Positions 34,429-45,052 of a stretch of 64,000 nucleotides of DNA are shown here, one piece after another. Made by a program: the position numbers and the translations under genes. Location of the stretch: assembly GCA_010015655.1 (NCBI GenBank), contig ML976661.1, positions 1,110,075-1,174,074 on the forward strand. Reading direction: 5' to 3'. Every line of letters begins with the position of its first letter. Within the stretch, counting starts at the first letter, position 1. Source of the DNA: Bimuria novae-zelandiae CBS 107.79. Taxonomy: Eukaryota > Ascomycota > Dothideomycetes > Pleosporales > Didymosphaeriaceae. The notes under the pieces are model-generated. The model did not search any database and was not told the origin of the DNA. It worked only from the letters and a program-made list of their open reading frames with translations.

Positions 34429-34935
34429 GGGACAGAGCGAGGTTGATTCTCTCAAAGGAAAGAGCGCTCGCTAAAAGGCAGCTGCGATCTAAAACGGGTG
34501 GTAAGGTCAGAGGTTAGGCCTCTTTTTCCCTATCCAAATCAACTCTGCCCACCGCCGAAGTTCTGGGAACCTTCTTCTTTTAGTTTGGAATATTTGCAGT
34601 CATTGCAGCAACCTTCGCGTTTGTACCGAGCAAACCGCACTTCAGTTCTTCTCAAAAGGAGCTAGAAGTATTCCAGTGTGTTGTAATAGTTGCATATCAT
34701 TGCCGTTCTACCACTTCCCCGCGTTACGATATGCGCAGACTCCAGGAAAGGCCGCAATAGGGCTGTCTAAGAGCACGGGATTTTGGACTTTTACATTGTA
34801 CTGAACGACCAAAGTAATTTAAGTCAAAACCCGCACCATACATTGTTTGAATTTTCATTGCTCTATCAATCACCATGCTTTGAATTTGCTACCATCCCTA
34901 CTCCCCTATAACCCCAAATCCATCCTCACCCTCGC
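34429..34935. other. Intergenic, nothing supported
   Basis: Upstream region of the secreted-protein gene and 3' flank of the next gene, which is on the same strand. No frame or repeat of note. Confidence 0.5.
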
Positions 34936-35943
34936 TCACACCGTCAAATCCACAGCCGTTACCCTTCCACCCCTAATATAACTCCCCTCCGCCGTCAGAC
35001 CTCCATAATCACCCACATAAAGCACTCCTCTATCCCTATACGTCCTCCCCAGCACCGCCGACGTCGGACCCTGAATCTCCTTATGCTCACCCGACACAAA
35101 CCCGACCTCTCCATCTAGCCCGATCCGCACAATATCATTTGCCTCATCGCGAGCCACAAAAGCCGTCCCGTCCTCCGTAACAGCGAGATCATCGACTTCG
35201 CCGAGGCCCGTGGCCAACATAACCACACGACCCTGTGGACGTCCTGTCCGAGCATCGATCTGCACCCTATACGCGCCCCCCAGCTGCAGGTTCGAAAAGT
35301 ACAGAAACGCGCTGCCGCCTGCGCGAGACGAAGGCACGGGATCGGACCGAAGTACTTTCAATCCATTTGCGCCGAGCGACAACGGCACACCGCTGACGTT
35401 GTGCGCAGTCGAAGCGTCTTGCAGGATAACTTCGTACTTTCCGGTCCGGATGTCCACTTTGCGGATGTTGCCTGCCCAGCTGTCCGTGAAGAGGAGCGTC
35501 TCGCTGTCTAAAGCTGCGAGTCCGTTGATCTGGGCCCTCGGCAGGTACGCGATCTTCTTAACCTTGGCGCTGTTGGGGCTGGTCCCGCGGGAGAGGTCCA
35601 CACTCCAGATATTCGCGTCGCCGGTACCGTTGGCGGTCGTGGCACTAAAGTTCCCGGCTGCGACGGCGAAGACGTCAGTTTTATACTCTGTGATCCCGAA
35701 GATGGCATTGGAATAGGGAAATGTGTGTAAGAGCGTGTCTTGCGAGGTGTTCGAGAAGGGATCGAGGATGTGGAGCTGTGCTGGGGTCGTGCCGAGGATA
35801 CCAGCGAGGAGAGAGCCGTTGCGCGTCGACGCGATGTTTTCCACCCACGTGGGATTGGGGAATTGGTGGACGATGCGGACGCTGGCTGCGAGCGAGGTGC
35901 CGGTGTGGATTAGGGCTGCCAGATATAAAGAAGCGGGCCGCAT
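34936..35943 (-). CDS. Secreted six-bladed beta-propeller, tandem paralogue 1
   Basis: Single exon, 335 residues. N-terminal signal peptide (MRPASLYLAALIHTGTSLA, cleavage after ASA/AA). Propeller-type repeats: FPNPTWVENIASTRNGSLL, AQLHILDPFSNTS, DVFAVAAGNFS, INGLAALDSETLLFTDSWAG, VDDLAVTEDGTAFVARD and a C-terminal VLYVGDYGGL. The SMP-30/gluconolactonase-like superfamily (NHL-like repeats) is the best fit. Clearly paralogous and collinear with the gene at 37210 (FPKPTWLENIAATRTGHLL, ELHIVDPSTPNT, HFAVAAGNYS), so this is a tandem duplication. Extracellular. No catalytic assignment is possible from sequence alone, and metal-binding acidic residues of SMP-30 could not be matched with confidence. 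Several Asn-X-Ser/Thr sites suggest glycosylation. Confidence 0.87.
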   Translation of the reverse strand: MRPASLYLAALIHTGTSLAASVRIVHQFPNPTWVENIASTRNGSLLAGILGTTPAQLHILDPFSNTSQDTLLHTFPYSNAIFGITEYKTDVFAVAAGNFSATTANGTGDANIWSVDLSRGTSPNSAKVKKIAYLPRAQINGLAALDSETLLFTDSWAGNIRKVDIRTGKYEVILQDASTAHNVSGVPLSLGANGLKVLRSDPVPSSRAGGSAFLYFSNLQLGGAYRVQIDARTGRPQGRVVMLATGLGEVDDLAVTEDGTAFVARDEANDIVRIGLDGEVGFVSGEHKEIQGPTSAVLGRTYRDRGVLYVGDYGGLTAEGSYIRGGRVTAVDLTV

Positions 35944-37209
35944 CGTGGCGCGAGTGGAGCCTCTTTCTGTATTGACGACTGTTGGAGAGGATGGAATCGT
36001 CTAAATACTCTCGCTTTGCCCCAGATAATACCATATTCTTTTGTACTTGACAAGTTTTCTAAAAATTTCTATCAACACCCAGATTCTGTAAGGACAGCTT
36101 ACAAAACGTAACGAGTCATTAGGCTCGGCATCCTAGCGGCGCATTACAGGAATCGAGTTTAGACCATGGTGACCTGGAGAAAGAACCGCTCGGGGTTTGT
36201 GATACCTTACCAAGCATAGTTAGGTCCGTACGTAGGAGTCGTTGCACTTCCTCGCCTTAGTATGAATCAAATACCTTGTGTACTTTTGTCACGGTTTATG
36301 GCTCGTACTCTATGAGATGGGTACTCCTACCCTTACTTGATTGCTACTCACCTTTCTGAGAGTACTACGCCTGTCCAGGACTAACGTTGTTTGTGCCTGC
36401 GCACCTATATCTTCAGTAGCTCCTAGATAGTACAACCTCAGTTCAATCCCATAATCTTTTCACTGCGTACTGTCCGCTCAGCGCTCTGCCTCACCGCGAC
36501 AACTTTGCATCCATGGCAATGCATCGAACGTTCTCCCCAGAGACCCAGAACATCTCAAAATTCCAAATATAATATTCACAACGCTTGACCTCCCGAGGTC
36601 GTTTCTTCACGGAGCGCTAGTCTACCGCGATCGACGTTATTCATAATGCTTACATATGCTAGCCTGCAGCTTTGGACATACATCCACCCGTATTGCTAGC
36701 CTGATTGGGGCTAGTCTAATTGCATCACCTTGTGAAGGACGTTCGCAACGAGCGCAATCGCCTTGCGCTACGCAGTCGTTCATCAATACATGCCTCATAG
36801 CATGCTTGTTCTCTTTTTGCAACGATAACTTTTGCACCGATCATTCTGAAACAGTCTCCCAAGGAAACACACTCTTGGTTACTGCTGTACTCATTACCTA
36901 CCCAACTGAGTTCCCTCACTACGTCGACCTTCTGAAGGAAATCCAGGTGTGGTTCTTATTACTGAACTTGTTACTCACTACCATATTTATGCACATTCTC
37001 TCCGGGTACATGCCCCTGGAACCATACCAACACAGGCACACGCTCCGCCCTTCTCACTACCTCCAAGCGCAGCGCCATATCCCCAACCCATCCACCTCTC
37101 AAAGCTCGTCTTTCCTCTCACCCATCCCCCCTTCTTACTCTCCCTCCTCTTCTCCTCCAAAACCTCTCCTCCCCACCGAATCTTCAGTAACGCTCTCCCA
37201 ACCATCTAG
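35944..37209. other. Spacer between the tandem beta-propeller genes
   Basis: 1.27 kb. Includes the promoter of the upstream gene, the 72-bp dispersed repeat, and a pyrimidine-rich plus strand from about 37030 to 37210. The long plus-strand open frame 36656-37585 overlaps the gene at 37210 in antisense and is a compositional artefact. Confidence 0.5.
36429..36500. repeat. 72-bp dispersed repeat, copy 2
   Basis: Matches 9627-9700 with few differences. Sits between the tandem paralogues. Confidence 0.72.
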
Positions 37210-38199
37210 TCAATCCACCCTCACCCCCACCTCCACAGCCACAATCTTCCCGCCCTCCCTAAACCCCCCATCTTCATTAAACCCCCCCATAGTACCCAAA
37301 TACACCACCCCTCTATCCGCCCACCCCCTCCCCAGCGCCAAACTCGTCGCCCCCTGCACAACCTCACTCCCCTCACTCCCCGCAACCACGACCGCCGCCT
37401 CCCCAGCCCTCACCCTCTCCACCGTCCCCGCATACGGCCGCGCCACGAACGCTGCCCCGTCATCCGCCACAGTGAGATCGTCTGGTGTACCAACATCTCC
37501 CACTTTTTCCACAGCGCCGACGAGGCGACCTGTGCGCGCGTCCACGTGGGCGCTGAACGTCGCGTTTAAAGCGGAGTTGGTGTAGAAGATCTTCGGCGGA
37601 GCGGTTGCATGGGAGACTTTCAATCCGTTCACGCCCAGCGGCGCCGCAAATCTCGTACTCTTATCCTCTACCACAGTAACTGTTTTCCCAGTTGCGATAT
37701 CAAGCCTGAGGATAGTCCCGGCGAGGGAGTCAGCGAGTAAAACCGCCTTCTCCGACAGTGCAGCAACCCCATTTATAATTTGCGCGCCAGGCACATCCGC
37801 GATCTTCCTCACGCGGGGCGCATCCCACGTGCCCTCTAAATACGCCCCAACATTCACACTCCACACAGCGTAACTCCCCGGCGTGGATCCGCCTCCAGAC
37901 GGACTATAATTCCCCGCCGCGACGGCGAAGTGGTCGGGTGCGTACTCTGAGATACCGAACACCGAGTCAGCGGCTTGGAAGGTGGCGAGGAGCGTAGCGG
38001 TCGTGTTGGGGGTTGATGGGTCGACGATGTGGAGTTCAGCGGGCCCAGAGGGTTTTCCCAGGACGCCGACGAGGAGGTGCCCCGTGCGGGTTGCGGCGAT
38101 GTTTTCGAGCCAGGTGGGTTTGGGGAACTGGAATATTGTGCGGGTGTGCTGCGCGGAGGTGGTGGTGAGGAGGAGGGACCAGATACTGAGGGACTTCAT
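37210..38199 (-). CDS. Secreted six-bladed beta-propeller, tandem paralogue 2
   Basis: Single exon, 329 residues. The start is the ATG before a signal peptide (MKSLSIWSLLLTTTSA); an upstream in-frame ATG at 38268 would bury it behind 23 residues. Repeats parallel those of the gene at 34936: FPKPTWLENIAATRTGHLL, DHFAVAAGNYS, INGVAALSEKAVLLADSLAG, VNGLKVSHATAPPKIFYTN, DDLTVADDGAAFVARP, VYLGTMGGF. Same superfamily and presumed location (extracellular). A TATA-like TATTTATATA lies about 22-31 bp upstream of the ATG, close for a core promoter. Codon use is rich in G/C at third positions, more than in its twin. Confidence 0.87.
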   Translation of the reverse strand: MKSLSIWSLLLTTTSAQHTRTIFQFPKPTWLENIAATRTGHLLVGVLGKPSGPAELHIVDPSTPNTTATLLATFQAADSVFGISEYAPDHFAVAAGNYSPSGGGSTPGSYAVWSVNVGAYLEGTWDAPRVRKIADVPGAQIINGVAALSEKAVLLADSLAGTILRLDIATGKTVTVVEDKSTRFAAPLGVNGLKVSHATAPPKIFYTNSALNATFSAHVDARTGRLVGAVEKVGDVGTPDDLTVADDGAAFVARPYAGTVERVRAGEAAVVVAGSEGSEVVQGATSLALGRGWADRGVVYLGTMGGFNEDGGFREGGKIVAVEVGVRVD

Positions 38200-39136
38200 G
38201 GCCACAGATTCCAATAGTTCTATATAAATAATCGACTGTTTGGATGCTACGCTGATTGAGTGCTGCAACTGCGGTGGTGCTGTCGTCTGTCCTGTGGTGT
38301 CTTTCTCTCTGACCCTGTGGGGATCATCTTATACTCCTGTGGCTGCTTCCATCTAATTTCACACCTATGATGATTTTGTAAGCACCCCGCTGACAAACAC
38401 TGCCCATTCCACAAATCCTGCAGTGCGTAGCACGGCACTGAATCAACGAGTCGTCAGTGCTTAGCTCTCACACCGGTTACACTGGCTACTCACAATGGCT
38501 GAGACGCCGACCCTATCGACCGCCCAGGACACATTGAAACCCGCACTTCTCGGAGAAAACCCGGAAACCTTTGATTTCCATTCCTATTCTGAGTCCCGCG
38601 CGAAATGCTAGCTCCCAAATCGATGTCGCAGGCGTATATATGGTACGCCTGATCTTCACAGCGTTCCTGTGCTAGCCGAATCCGGAAGAACTCGCTAGCG
38701 CGAGGGGCCAAACCCCCACAGGGACACCTACCATTACGCTTCGCAATCCGCGAGTTAAATTTCTTCCCGAGCACCAACGGCTCCCCTACCTTCTAGCTCG
38801 CAGGTGTGCTGAATAATTATATCCAACTCCTCGCACGACACAAAGCAGGCCAGCCTTCCGCGGGATCAGTGATGGCAGAACGGACCAAACCAACACTCAG
38901 CAATTCGAAAATGCGCGCGTAACATTTCAATTCGCACATTCCACCTAACTCATAGCCTATCTCTTCTAAAATGCCAAAACGCCTGCTATCTCCCAACCTT
39001 TGATCATTGTAAATCAGCCAAAACGCCTACCAATGCATGCAAATCGCTTGCTCAGAGAAAGATAACCGATGCCGACCCCCGGCAGAAAGCACATACTAGA
39101 AGTAATATAAAAACAGGTCACGTGTAGGATATCCGT
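38200..39136. other. Intergenic, no supported gene
   Basis: 0.94 kb between two minus-strand genes. A 95-codon minus-strand open frame (38490-38777) lacks recognisable features. Nothing else seen. Confidence 0.45.
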
Positions 39137-41831
39137 TTAAAAGCCGGCCGCCAACATGAGCCCATACCCCACGGTGATGACGACGACGAAAGCGATGAGC
39201 GAGGCCGGAATGCCACGGGTCAAGAAGTGCTTGACGTCCAGATACCGCTGGCCCGTCCGCTGGTCTTCCATCATGATGGCAGCTACACGTGTTGTCAGTA
39301 ATCTTTCAGGTATCTATTAGTCATATGGAAGGACTTACTCATGTTCGGGAATCCTGAAGTTGGCAACCCCATAGCCGCACTGGCCATGAGCACACTGCCC
39401 ATGACGAGCAGATTCGGATGCGGCTCTGCCATGCCCTGTCCAACCTGCTGCACCAGCGGCAGCACAATGAGCGCCGCGACGGTATGACTAATGAAGGTCG
39501 CAACCACCAAGATGAGACCGGAGAAGACGACGAGCACGCCGTAAAGGCTCATGCCCTCGACGCTGCTCGTGATGCTTTCTGCGATCGTGTGCAGCAAGCC
39601 CGAGGAGTTGACGGCTTTGCCGAGGGACAGACCGCCGGCAGCGAGAATAATAATCGTCCACAGGAAGTTGTTAAAGTCCTCTTTGTTAAGAATGCCGGTG
39701 CCGAAGAAGAGAACGATTGGGATAATCGCGATGACACCCATGTCACCGAAAACGGGCTCGAGTTGGTGGCTCACGCACCAGAGAACGATGGTGGCGAGGG
39801 TCACGATGCAGATGAACCACTGCGTGGCACTAAACTTGTCATTTACTGGCTTAATTGGCACAATCGTGGTGTTGCGGCCGGGCTGGAAGGTGACGAGCAG
39901 AAGAAGCCAGATGAGAATAATAGAGATGATGCAGACGGGAAGCGCGATGAAGAACCATATGCCCCAGGATGGTTCAGGGTTCATGTTCTGGAGGGCGATC
40001 AGATTTTGAGGGGAAGCAATGGGGGAGGCTGCACCGCCCATGTTGGAGGCGAGGGCGATGCCGAGAAGGAGAGCCTTGGTCATGTTGGAGTCGGCCGGGA
40101 GGTTGCGGAGAATGGGCTGCAAAGTTAGTAACTGATCCATCTTGTGTTTTTAAAGACGTACCTGGATGATTGAGAAGCAGAGGACAGGGGCAGCGACATT
40201 GCTGATCCACATGCTGGCAAACATGGCAACGAACATGTTAGTTACCAGCACAGTTCGAGGCTTCGTTCCGGCCTTGCTCAACACAAAGGTAGCCATGATC
40301 TTGGCGATGTTGTACTTTGACAGGGCCGCTGCTATGGTGAAGCCTCCCAGAAGCAGCATGATTACAGGTGTCCACATGGCTGCGAAAACGTATCCCGCCG
40401 CGGGCTTCGTTTCAAGACGCTTTCCAGTGTCATCATTGCGGACAACACGGAGAGTGACAGCAAGAAAAGGTACTAGGAGTGAGGTGACGAAGAGAGGAAT
40501 CGTCTGGTATGGTCAGCGGGGATTGATGTCGTGAGTAGGACGGTACACACCTCAGTAGCCCAAAGCAGACTGACAAAGATGACCATGGCCAGACAGTTCT
40601 GCTGCTCTGCTTTCTCCATGGTGGGCACTACCAGCAGGACGATGAATATGGTAAGGATAGCAATGCCCAAATAGAATTGAGAGCTAAGCAGCCACGCCGG
40701 ACATGTGAACTTGCCAATGGGCGTCTTGAACTCGGTAACCTCAGCACGCAGCTCGTCTCCTTGGCGACGAACTTTGGTCGGATCGCTGTCACGGCCATCG
40801 CGTCCAAACATACTCGTGATACCAATGTTCGCAGCCTGGGCTTTACGCTCAATACCGATCATCTCGCGCCACACCGTGTTGCGCTCCCAGGTAATGTGCT
40901 CCCGAAGGTGAAGGCGTAGCTCGCGCTTCGCTTCATCCACATCTCCCTTGGTACATATACGCGAGTAGATTAATTCTATGCGCGATAGATGCTGTGTGAG
41001 TTTTTCCATGGTCTCATTCTGGAAGGGCTCGGCTGGGTAGACGTGCTCGTCGAGGTATGCGCGCTTGAGTTTGCGGTCCAGGATCTTATCATACTTCTTC
41101 AACACCTTTTCAAAGCCAGTCTTGTTGAGTTGCAGGAACGAGCGCAACTCGCACAGCGAAACGTAGATGCTGATGGTCCGTTGCTTCAGCGACACGCCCT
41201 TGTCGTACAGGGCCGAGAATGCCATGTCGTTGTAGTCGTCAAAGGCCATGCTCGTTCTCCGCCGCGACGATGCGAACTCGGTCGAGGCAAACATGTCGCC
41301 GGAGAATCGCCTAGGTCGCTGTCCGTCCTGGCTCTTCCGGCGCAACAGCGACGTCTCGTTGTCCGCATCGTCGTCTGAGTCTCCTTCCTCCTCGTCGATG
41401 GTCGAGGCCTTGCTCCCCGTGCTGGCCCGACGTGCGCGGGCGGGCCCAGCGATGTGCCTGAAGACGCTGCCGCTCCGGCCCTTCTTGCCTATCGGTGCAC
41501 TGTCCCGCTCGTGCTCGTATACTTCCTGCTCGTCCTCGTAGTTCTCCTCGTCCTGCAGCACGGCCTCGACCTCGCCAAACACCTCGCTTTGCTTGATCTG
41601 GAAGAAGGAGCAGACCTTCTCCAGCTCGACGTCCAGCGCGCGCACAAAGACCTTGTCCGGGTCTTCGGCGGCGCCGTTCAGCAGCGGCGAGGACTCGGCG
41701 TCGACGTGGGCATGCTGCTGGTTCAGGCGTGTCTCGAGCGTGTAGATCAGCTTCTTGAGGTTGCTGTACGAGATGTAATGGTTGCTCCAGTCGGGCACCG
41801 CGTTGAACTGCAAGCTGTGCGAGAACTTCAT
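39137..41831 (-). CDS. SPX-domain low-affinity phosphate transporter (Pho87/90/91 type)
   Basis: Four exons: 41831-40551, 40503-40162, 40116-39339, 39282-39137; all introns GT-AG and in phase; 848 residues, near the usual 880-920. The N-terminus MKFSHSLQFNAVPDWSNHYI plus NLKKLIYTLE is the SPX domain, which senses inositol pyrophosphates. It continues with an acidic, Ser-rich linker (about 90-190) and KVLKKYDKILDRKLK (about 245-265), its conserved Lys cluster. From about residue 385 (FYLGIAILTIFIVLLVV) to the end are 10-12 membrane segments of the SLC13/divalent anion:sodium symporter (CitMHS/ArsB-like) class, with SNMGGAASPIASPQN and GLPTSGFPNM as the two substrate-loop signatures. In yeast such proteins import phosphate at the plasma membrane (Pho87, Pho90) or export it from the vacuole (Pho91). 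Which of the three this matches cannot be told here. Gene is intact. Confidence 0.93.
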
Positions 41832-42388
41832 CTCGTCGGCCGCGCGAAGCTGCTCGAGCTTCGCCTGCCGCTTCCGTGCCCTCTGAAGCTCTTTCCTATC
41901 GTGTTTTGCGTGCCGGGGAAGCTCCTGGAGCTCGATTGCGTCTTCGTGCGAACCGCGAGGCTGCTGGGCGATGCGTTCCAGGATGGCCGTCTAGTGTGGT
42001 GGGCGCGGATTTGCGTTGGCGTGCGCGGGTCTTTCTAGCCCGTCACTGATCATGCGGACGTCTAGCTTGCAGATTAAGCAGACGACTGGTCGAATTGGGC
42101 GGATGATAAATCCCTGGTGTGGACGCGCTGCATCCTCATCGGTTCCGTTCCGAGCGGCTTGGCTTTGGATCGGGACGCTCATCCATGGCGCACATCCCAC
42201 GAGGCCAGTCGATTGGCCCTGCACCTTCAGCCCTATTCCACCATCGCGGTCACTCGTCGCCTCACCGTCCATCATGGCTGTTTCGGCAACGATTCATCTC
42301 TCTTAGCGGTTAGAATCTTGACACCGGCATATTAAATGAATGATCGAATTAACGAGTCAACAGCAGTCGACCACGACAAATAAGATGG
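41832..42388. other. Intergenic, nothing supported
   Basis: 5' region of the phosphate transporter and 3' flank of the DUF3669 gene; both are on the minus strand. Overlapping open frames have no protein features. Confidence 0.5.
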
Positions 42389-43369
42389 TCAGTAACTACG
42401 AACAAGTTCCTCCTTTCTCCTTCTTCTCGCATTCCCTTCGTTCTCAATCATTTCTATTAACCTTTCTGGGAGCGCTGCATCTCCCCCACTTCCCCCCAGA
42501 ATCCTTCGACTGGCCACCAGAAACCTCCGCTTGAACACTTTCCACCGCTCCTCATCAGCAGCCTCCTCACTGCCGGGCCTCGGATAGAAAGGATCGTTCT
42601 TGAAGAACGCCTCGCAGGCTTTTTCAACTCCGGCCTCGTCCATCTCAAAACGTTGACAACAGTCGAAGTCGAGGATCCAGAGACTGTGTGTGCCCAGGTA
42701 GGCAGACCGAAAAACCGACGACGTCGACGACTCAGCCCTTGAAGGCGCAAGCACAAACTCAACGTCCCCAGCATCGATGTGCGCACCCCAGTGCATCATC
42801 GCGAGCGCCTCCGTTATGGCCTCCGCGTAGGCCGCCGCGTCCATACCAAGCATCTCCATCTGGTCGATATGCAGGGGCACATTGCGCAAGCTGAAGCGGC
42901 GAAACCGCGATTCGCCCCCATCTTGATTATATCGACGTCGACGCCCCAGATACGGGCGAATCAAGCATGCGTCATCGTCGGGGTTACTCTTTACAGACTG
43001 ACATAGTTCAGGGTCGTCGGCACAGAACAGATCCACGATTTTATCGCCGATGCACCGTATGATCTTTAGAATGCGCTCCAACACGATCGCCCTGCAAGCC
43101 GAGTAGCCGGCGGGGAATTGCTGCAGGCGATCTTGCCACCAGACATCTGCTGGTTGGACTAACGCGTAGCATTGCTGTATGCGGACAGGTGAGGAAGGGG
43201 AAAGGTGGCGTGATGCGCTTTGGAGAACGAGGATATGCATGTTGTAGTCGTTGGTCACTGAGCGGCCGGGACCGCCATCTTCGCGCTTGATGGCGGTGCT
43301 GGCGTCTTCGAGCGCCCATACGCTGCCGCAAAATCCCTTGCCGATACACCGATATAGCCTGGTATTCAT
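42389..43369 (-). CDS. DUF3669 protein with kinase-like landmarks
   Basis: Single exon, 326 residues. Matches the fungal DUF3669 family by AIKREDGGPGRS near the start, CLIRPYLGRRR (about 135-145), FSLRNVPLHIDQMEMLGMD (about 159-177), ALAMMHWGAHIDAGDVEFVL (189-207), HSLWILDFDCC (228-238) and FFKNDPFYPRP. Read as a fold, IGKGFCGSVW (9-18) resembles a kinase glycine loop, AIK (Lys28) the VAIK lysine, HIDAGD (197-202) a catalytic-loop position and LDF (233-235) the DFG. This suggests a divergent protein-kinase-like fold, which is my inference. Role unknown; family members are often annotated as zinc-finger-like without basis. A broken paralogue lies just upstream on the opposite strand (43899-44255). 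Confidence 0.83.
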   Translation of the reverse strand: MNTRLYRCIGKGFCGSVWALEDASTAIKREDGGPGRSVTNDYNMHILVLQSASRHLSPSSPVRIQQCYALVQPADVWWQDRLQQFPAGYSACRAIVLERILKIIRCIGDKIVDLFCADDPELCQSVKSNPDDDACLIRPYLGRRRRYNQDGGESRFRRFSLRNVPLHIDQMEMLGMDAAAYAEAITEALAMMHWGAHIDAGDVEFVLAPSRAESSTSSVFRSAYLGTHSLWILDFDCCQRFEMDEAGVEKACEAFFKNDPFYPRPGSEEAADEERWKVFKRRFLVASRRILGGSGGDAALPERLIEMIENEGNARRRRKEELVRSY

Positions 43370-43898
43370 AGTGGTTTCGAGTACGTGTATTGCCCCAAGG
43401 TAGGCAGACCGCGTGTTTTTGTTTTTCGACGAGCTTTAACGTGGTATGATCAATATTGTAGAGGGATAACTCTATTCGGGGACAAGTATGGTTTATATTG
43501 TTCGCATCCGAGTTGTTGAGTGGTATGGGCCGGCCCAACGTACCTACCTTGGTGGCACGAGAATGGCGACTCAAGCATGCATATAGCGTAGCGCTAGCAG
43601 CCTTTGACGCATACTACTACGAATAACTTTCACATGTTACCCCTAGCAAGCTACCTAATAATCTCCCACTATACCATAGGTACTGCCCGAGAGGAAAGGA
43701 GAATGCCAAGTCACACCCTCCTAACTAGGATTGTCTTGTAAGGGTACAGTCTATCATTGTTTAAAGTGATAAGTAACCCCAGGATGGACAATACGATAGC
43801 TAAATATTAATTGCTAACATACTCTTGTACACCCAGCTTTCAGCTTTACGCGAGAGGCCCCTTCTTAGACGTAAAAAACATACATCTAAAACAACCAT
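43370..43898. other. Divergent spacer of the DUF3669 pair
   Basis: 529 bp between the DUF3669 gene and its inverted, broken paralogue. It would hold the gene's promoter. No frame supported. Confidence 0.4.
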
Positions 43899-44255
43899 AT
43901 TCTCCCTCCGGACCTTCCGTCTTCATCTGAACCCGTTCCAGTTCCATGAACTAAAAGTAGATGTTGAGGAATATGCTACGGCCATGGCTGATGCCTGCAT
44001 AAAGTGTTTGCCATGGACGTTGCATTCGTCATCGGCAGCGCACCTGCAGAGATGACACCCAGTGGCCGTCCTCTGACCAGTGAGGAAATTGCGAAACTGC
44101 GTACCGGCTTAAGTAATTTTGAGATGGTCACTGGAAAGGACTGCACACGGTGCATCTTGTGGCTGTGGGTGGGTGACTTTGACGCCTACAAGACTATCAA
44201 TCTCGATCCAGCGGGTGCAGATCCGTCTGCAGGCAGTCATCGCACTTGCGTGTAG
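43899..44255 (+). pseudogene. Truncated DUF3669 paralogue with replaced 3' end
   Basis: Starts in FSLRTFRLHLNPFQFHELKV and VEEYATAMADA, aligned with residues about 159-190 of the neighbouring DUF3669 protein. The part matching ALAMMHWGAHIDAG is deleted and the frame shifts, then continues DVAFVIGSAP...LRTGLSNFEMVTG and LWLWVGDFDAYKTINLDPAG, matching DVEFVLAPS and LWILDFD. After that the family sequence ends and DPSAGSHRTCV-stop follows. The same C-terminal tail and DNA occurs at 55805-55862 in an unrelated frame, so the 3' end comes from a dispersed repeat. The N-terminal half is missing. Not functional. Confidence 0.7.
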
Positions 44256-44336
44256 GATGTGACTGCACTGTGGGTGCTTCACAGAGGTGTGATGAGTTTG
44301 ATGGTACTCGGCGGAGATTAGGGTGAGAACGGGCTT
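44219..44336 (+). repeat. Dispersed repeat, copy at the DUF3669 relic
   Basis: AGATCCGTCTGCAGGCAGTC followed by ATCGCACTTGCGTGTAGGATGTG (to 44261), and after about 60 bp of unmatched sequence GTGAGAACGGGCTT (44323-44336). The reverse-complement copy at 55805-55862 joins these two parts directly. Confidence 0.65.
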
Positions 44337-45052
44337 GGATCTGCCTGTTAAGGCCGTATATGTTTGTTCCTACAGGCCTCTGATTCCGCACGTGAATCGG
44401 GCGGTGTGCGAGATGTGGAGTTCATACAAGCTCCATTATTCTTGAGCGATGGTGACGAAGTATCGTGCCTGGTTATCGGATCTTCCGGATATACTTAGCC
44501 ACGTTAGATGCCCGAAAGGTATGCGAGAGCGATTTTGTACGAGCATATTTTCCAACCGATAGGAACCCTAGAGCATTGTATGGCAGGACTACGAGTGTCG
44601 CTTCCTCTGTTGCTAGTGTCTGTGGGGCGTGCTTTCCCCGGAACTAGTCTTACACAACGCAACCTAAGATATCTGTCCCCACGCACCTACCTCCCAAGTA
44701 TACCCCCCTCCTACTCCCCGATACATATAGCTGAGCTTCCACTCACACCATGCTTTGCTCGCTCGCTTTCCCGCGCCGCTAGGCTCCGGCCATTTGCGAC
44801 CAACTTTTTGGATATCGACTACGAACATCGATTACCCGTCATTCAACAATTTCACGCGGACCTCACGCCTCGGGCACCACCCTCTCTTTTTGTTTTGTTC
44901 TCTCCAAGAGCACTGAACACAGCTTCTGAAAAGGTCATTCCAGTCCTTCGCTGGTTGTCTCAACTTGCTTTGCTCAGGGTGAGCAGAGCTTCCGCGTGTG
45001 TATCGGCCTTAAGGCTCTCTCATCAAGTCTTCGCATCGTTCTTTTGGGCAGC
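44256..45052. other. Upstream region of the ML/TRP-like gene
   Basis: 0.8 kb. A 225-codon plus-strand open frame (44508-45185) overlaps the true start in another phase and has no domain, so it is rejected. Pyrimidine-rich stretches near 44690-44730 and 44980-45050 would suit a fungal promoter or leader. Confidence 0.4.

Noticed and set aside
36656..37585. 309-codon plus-strand open frame, Pro/Ser/Thr-rich
   Set aside because: It is antisense to the 37210-38199 beta-propeller gene over much of its length; its composition is that of the complement of a GC3-rich gene and it has no domain.
39418..40128. 236-codon plus-strand open frame
   Set aside because: Antisense shadow of the membrane domain of the SPX transporter.
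41454..42038. 194-codon plus-strand open frame
   Set aside because: Antisense shadow of the SPX exon.
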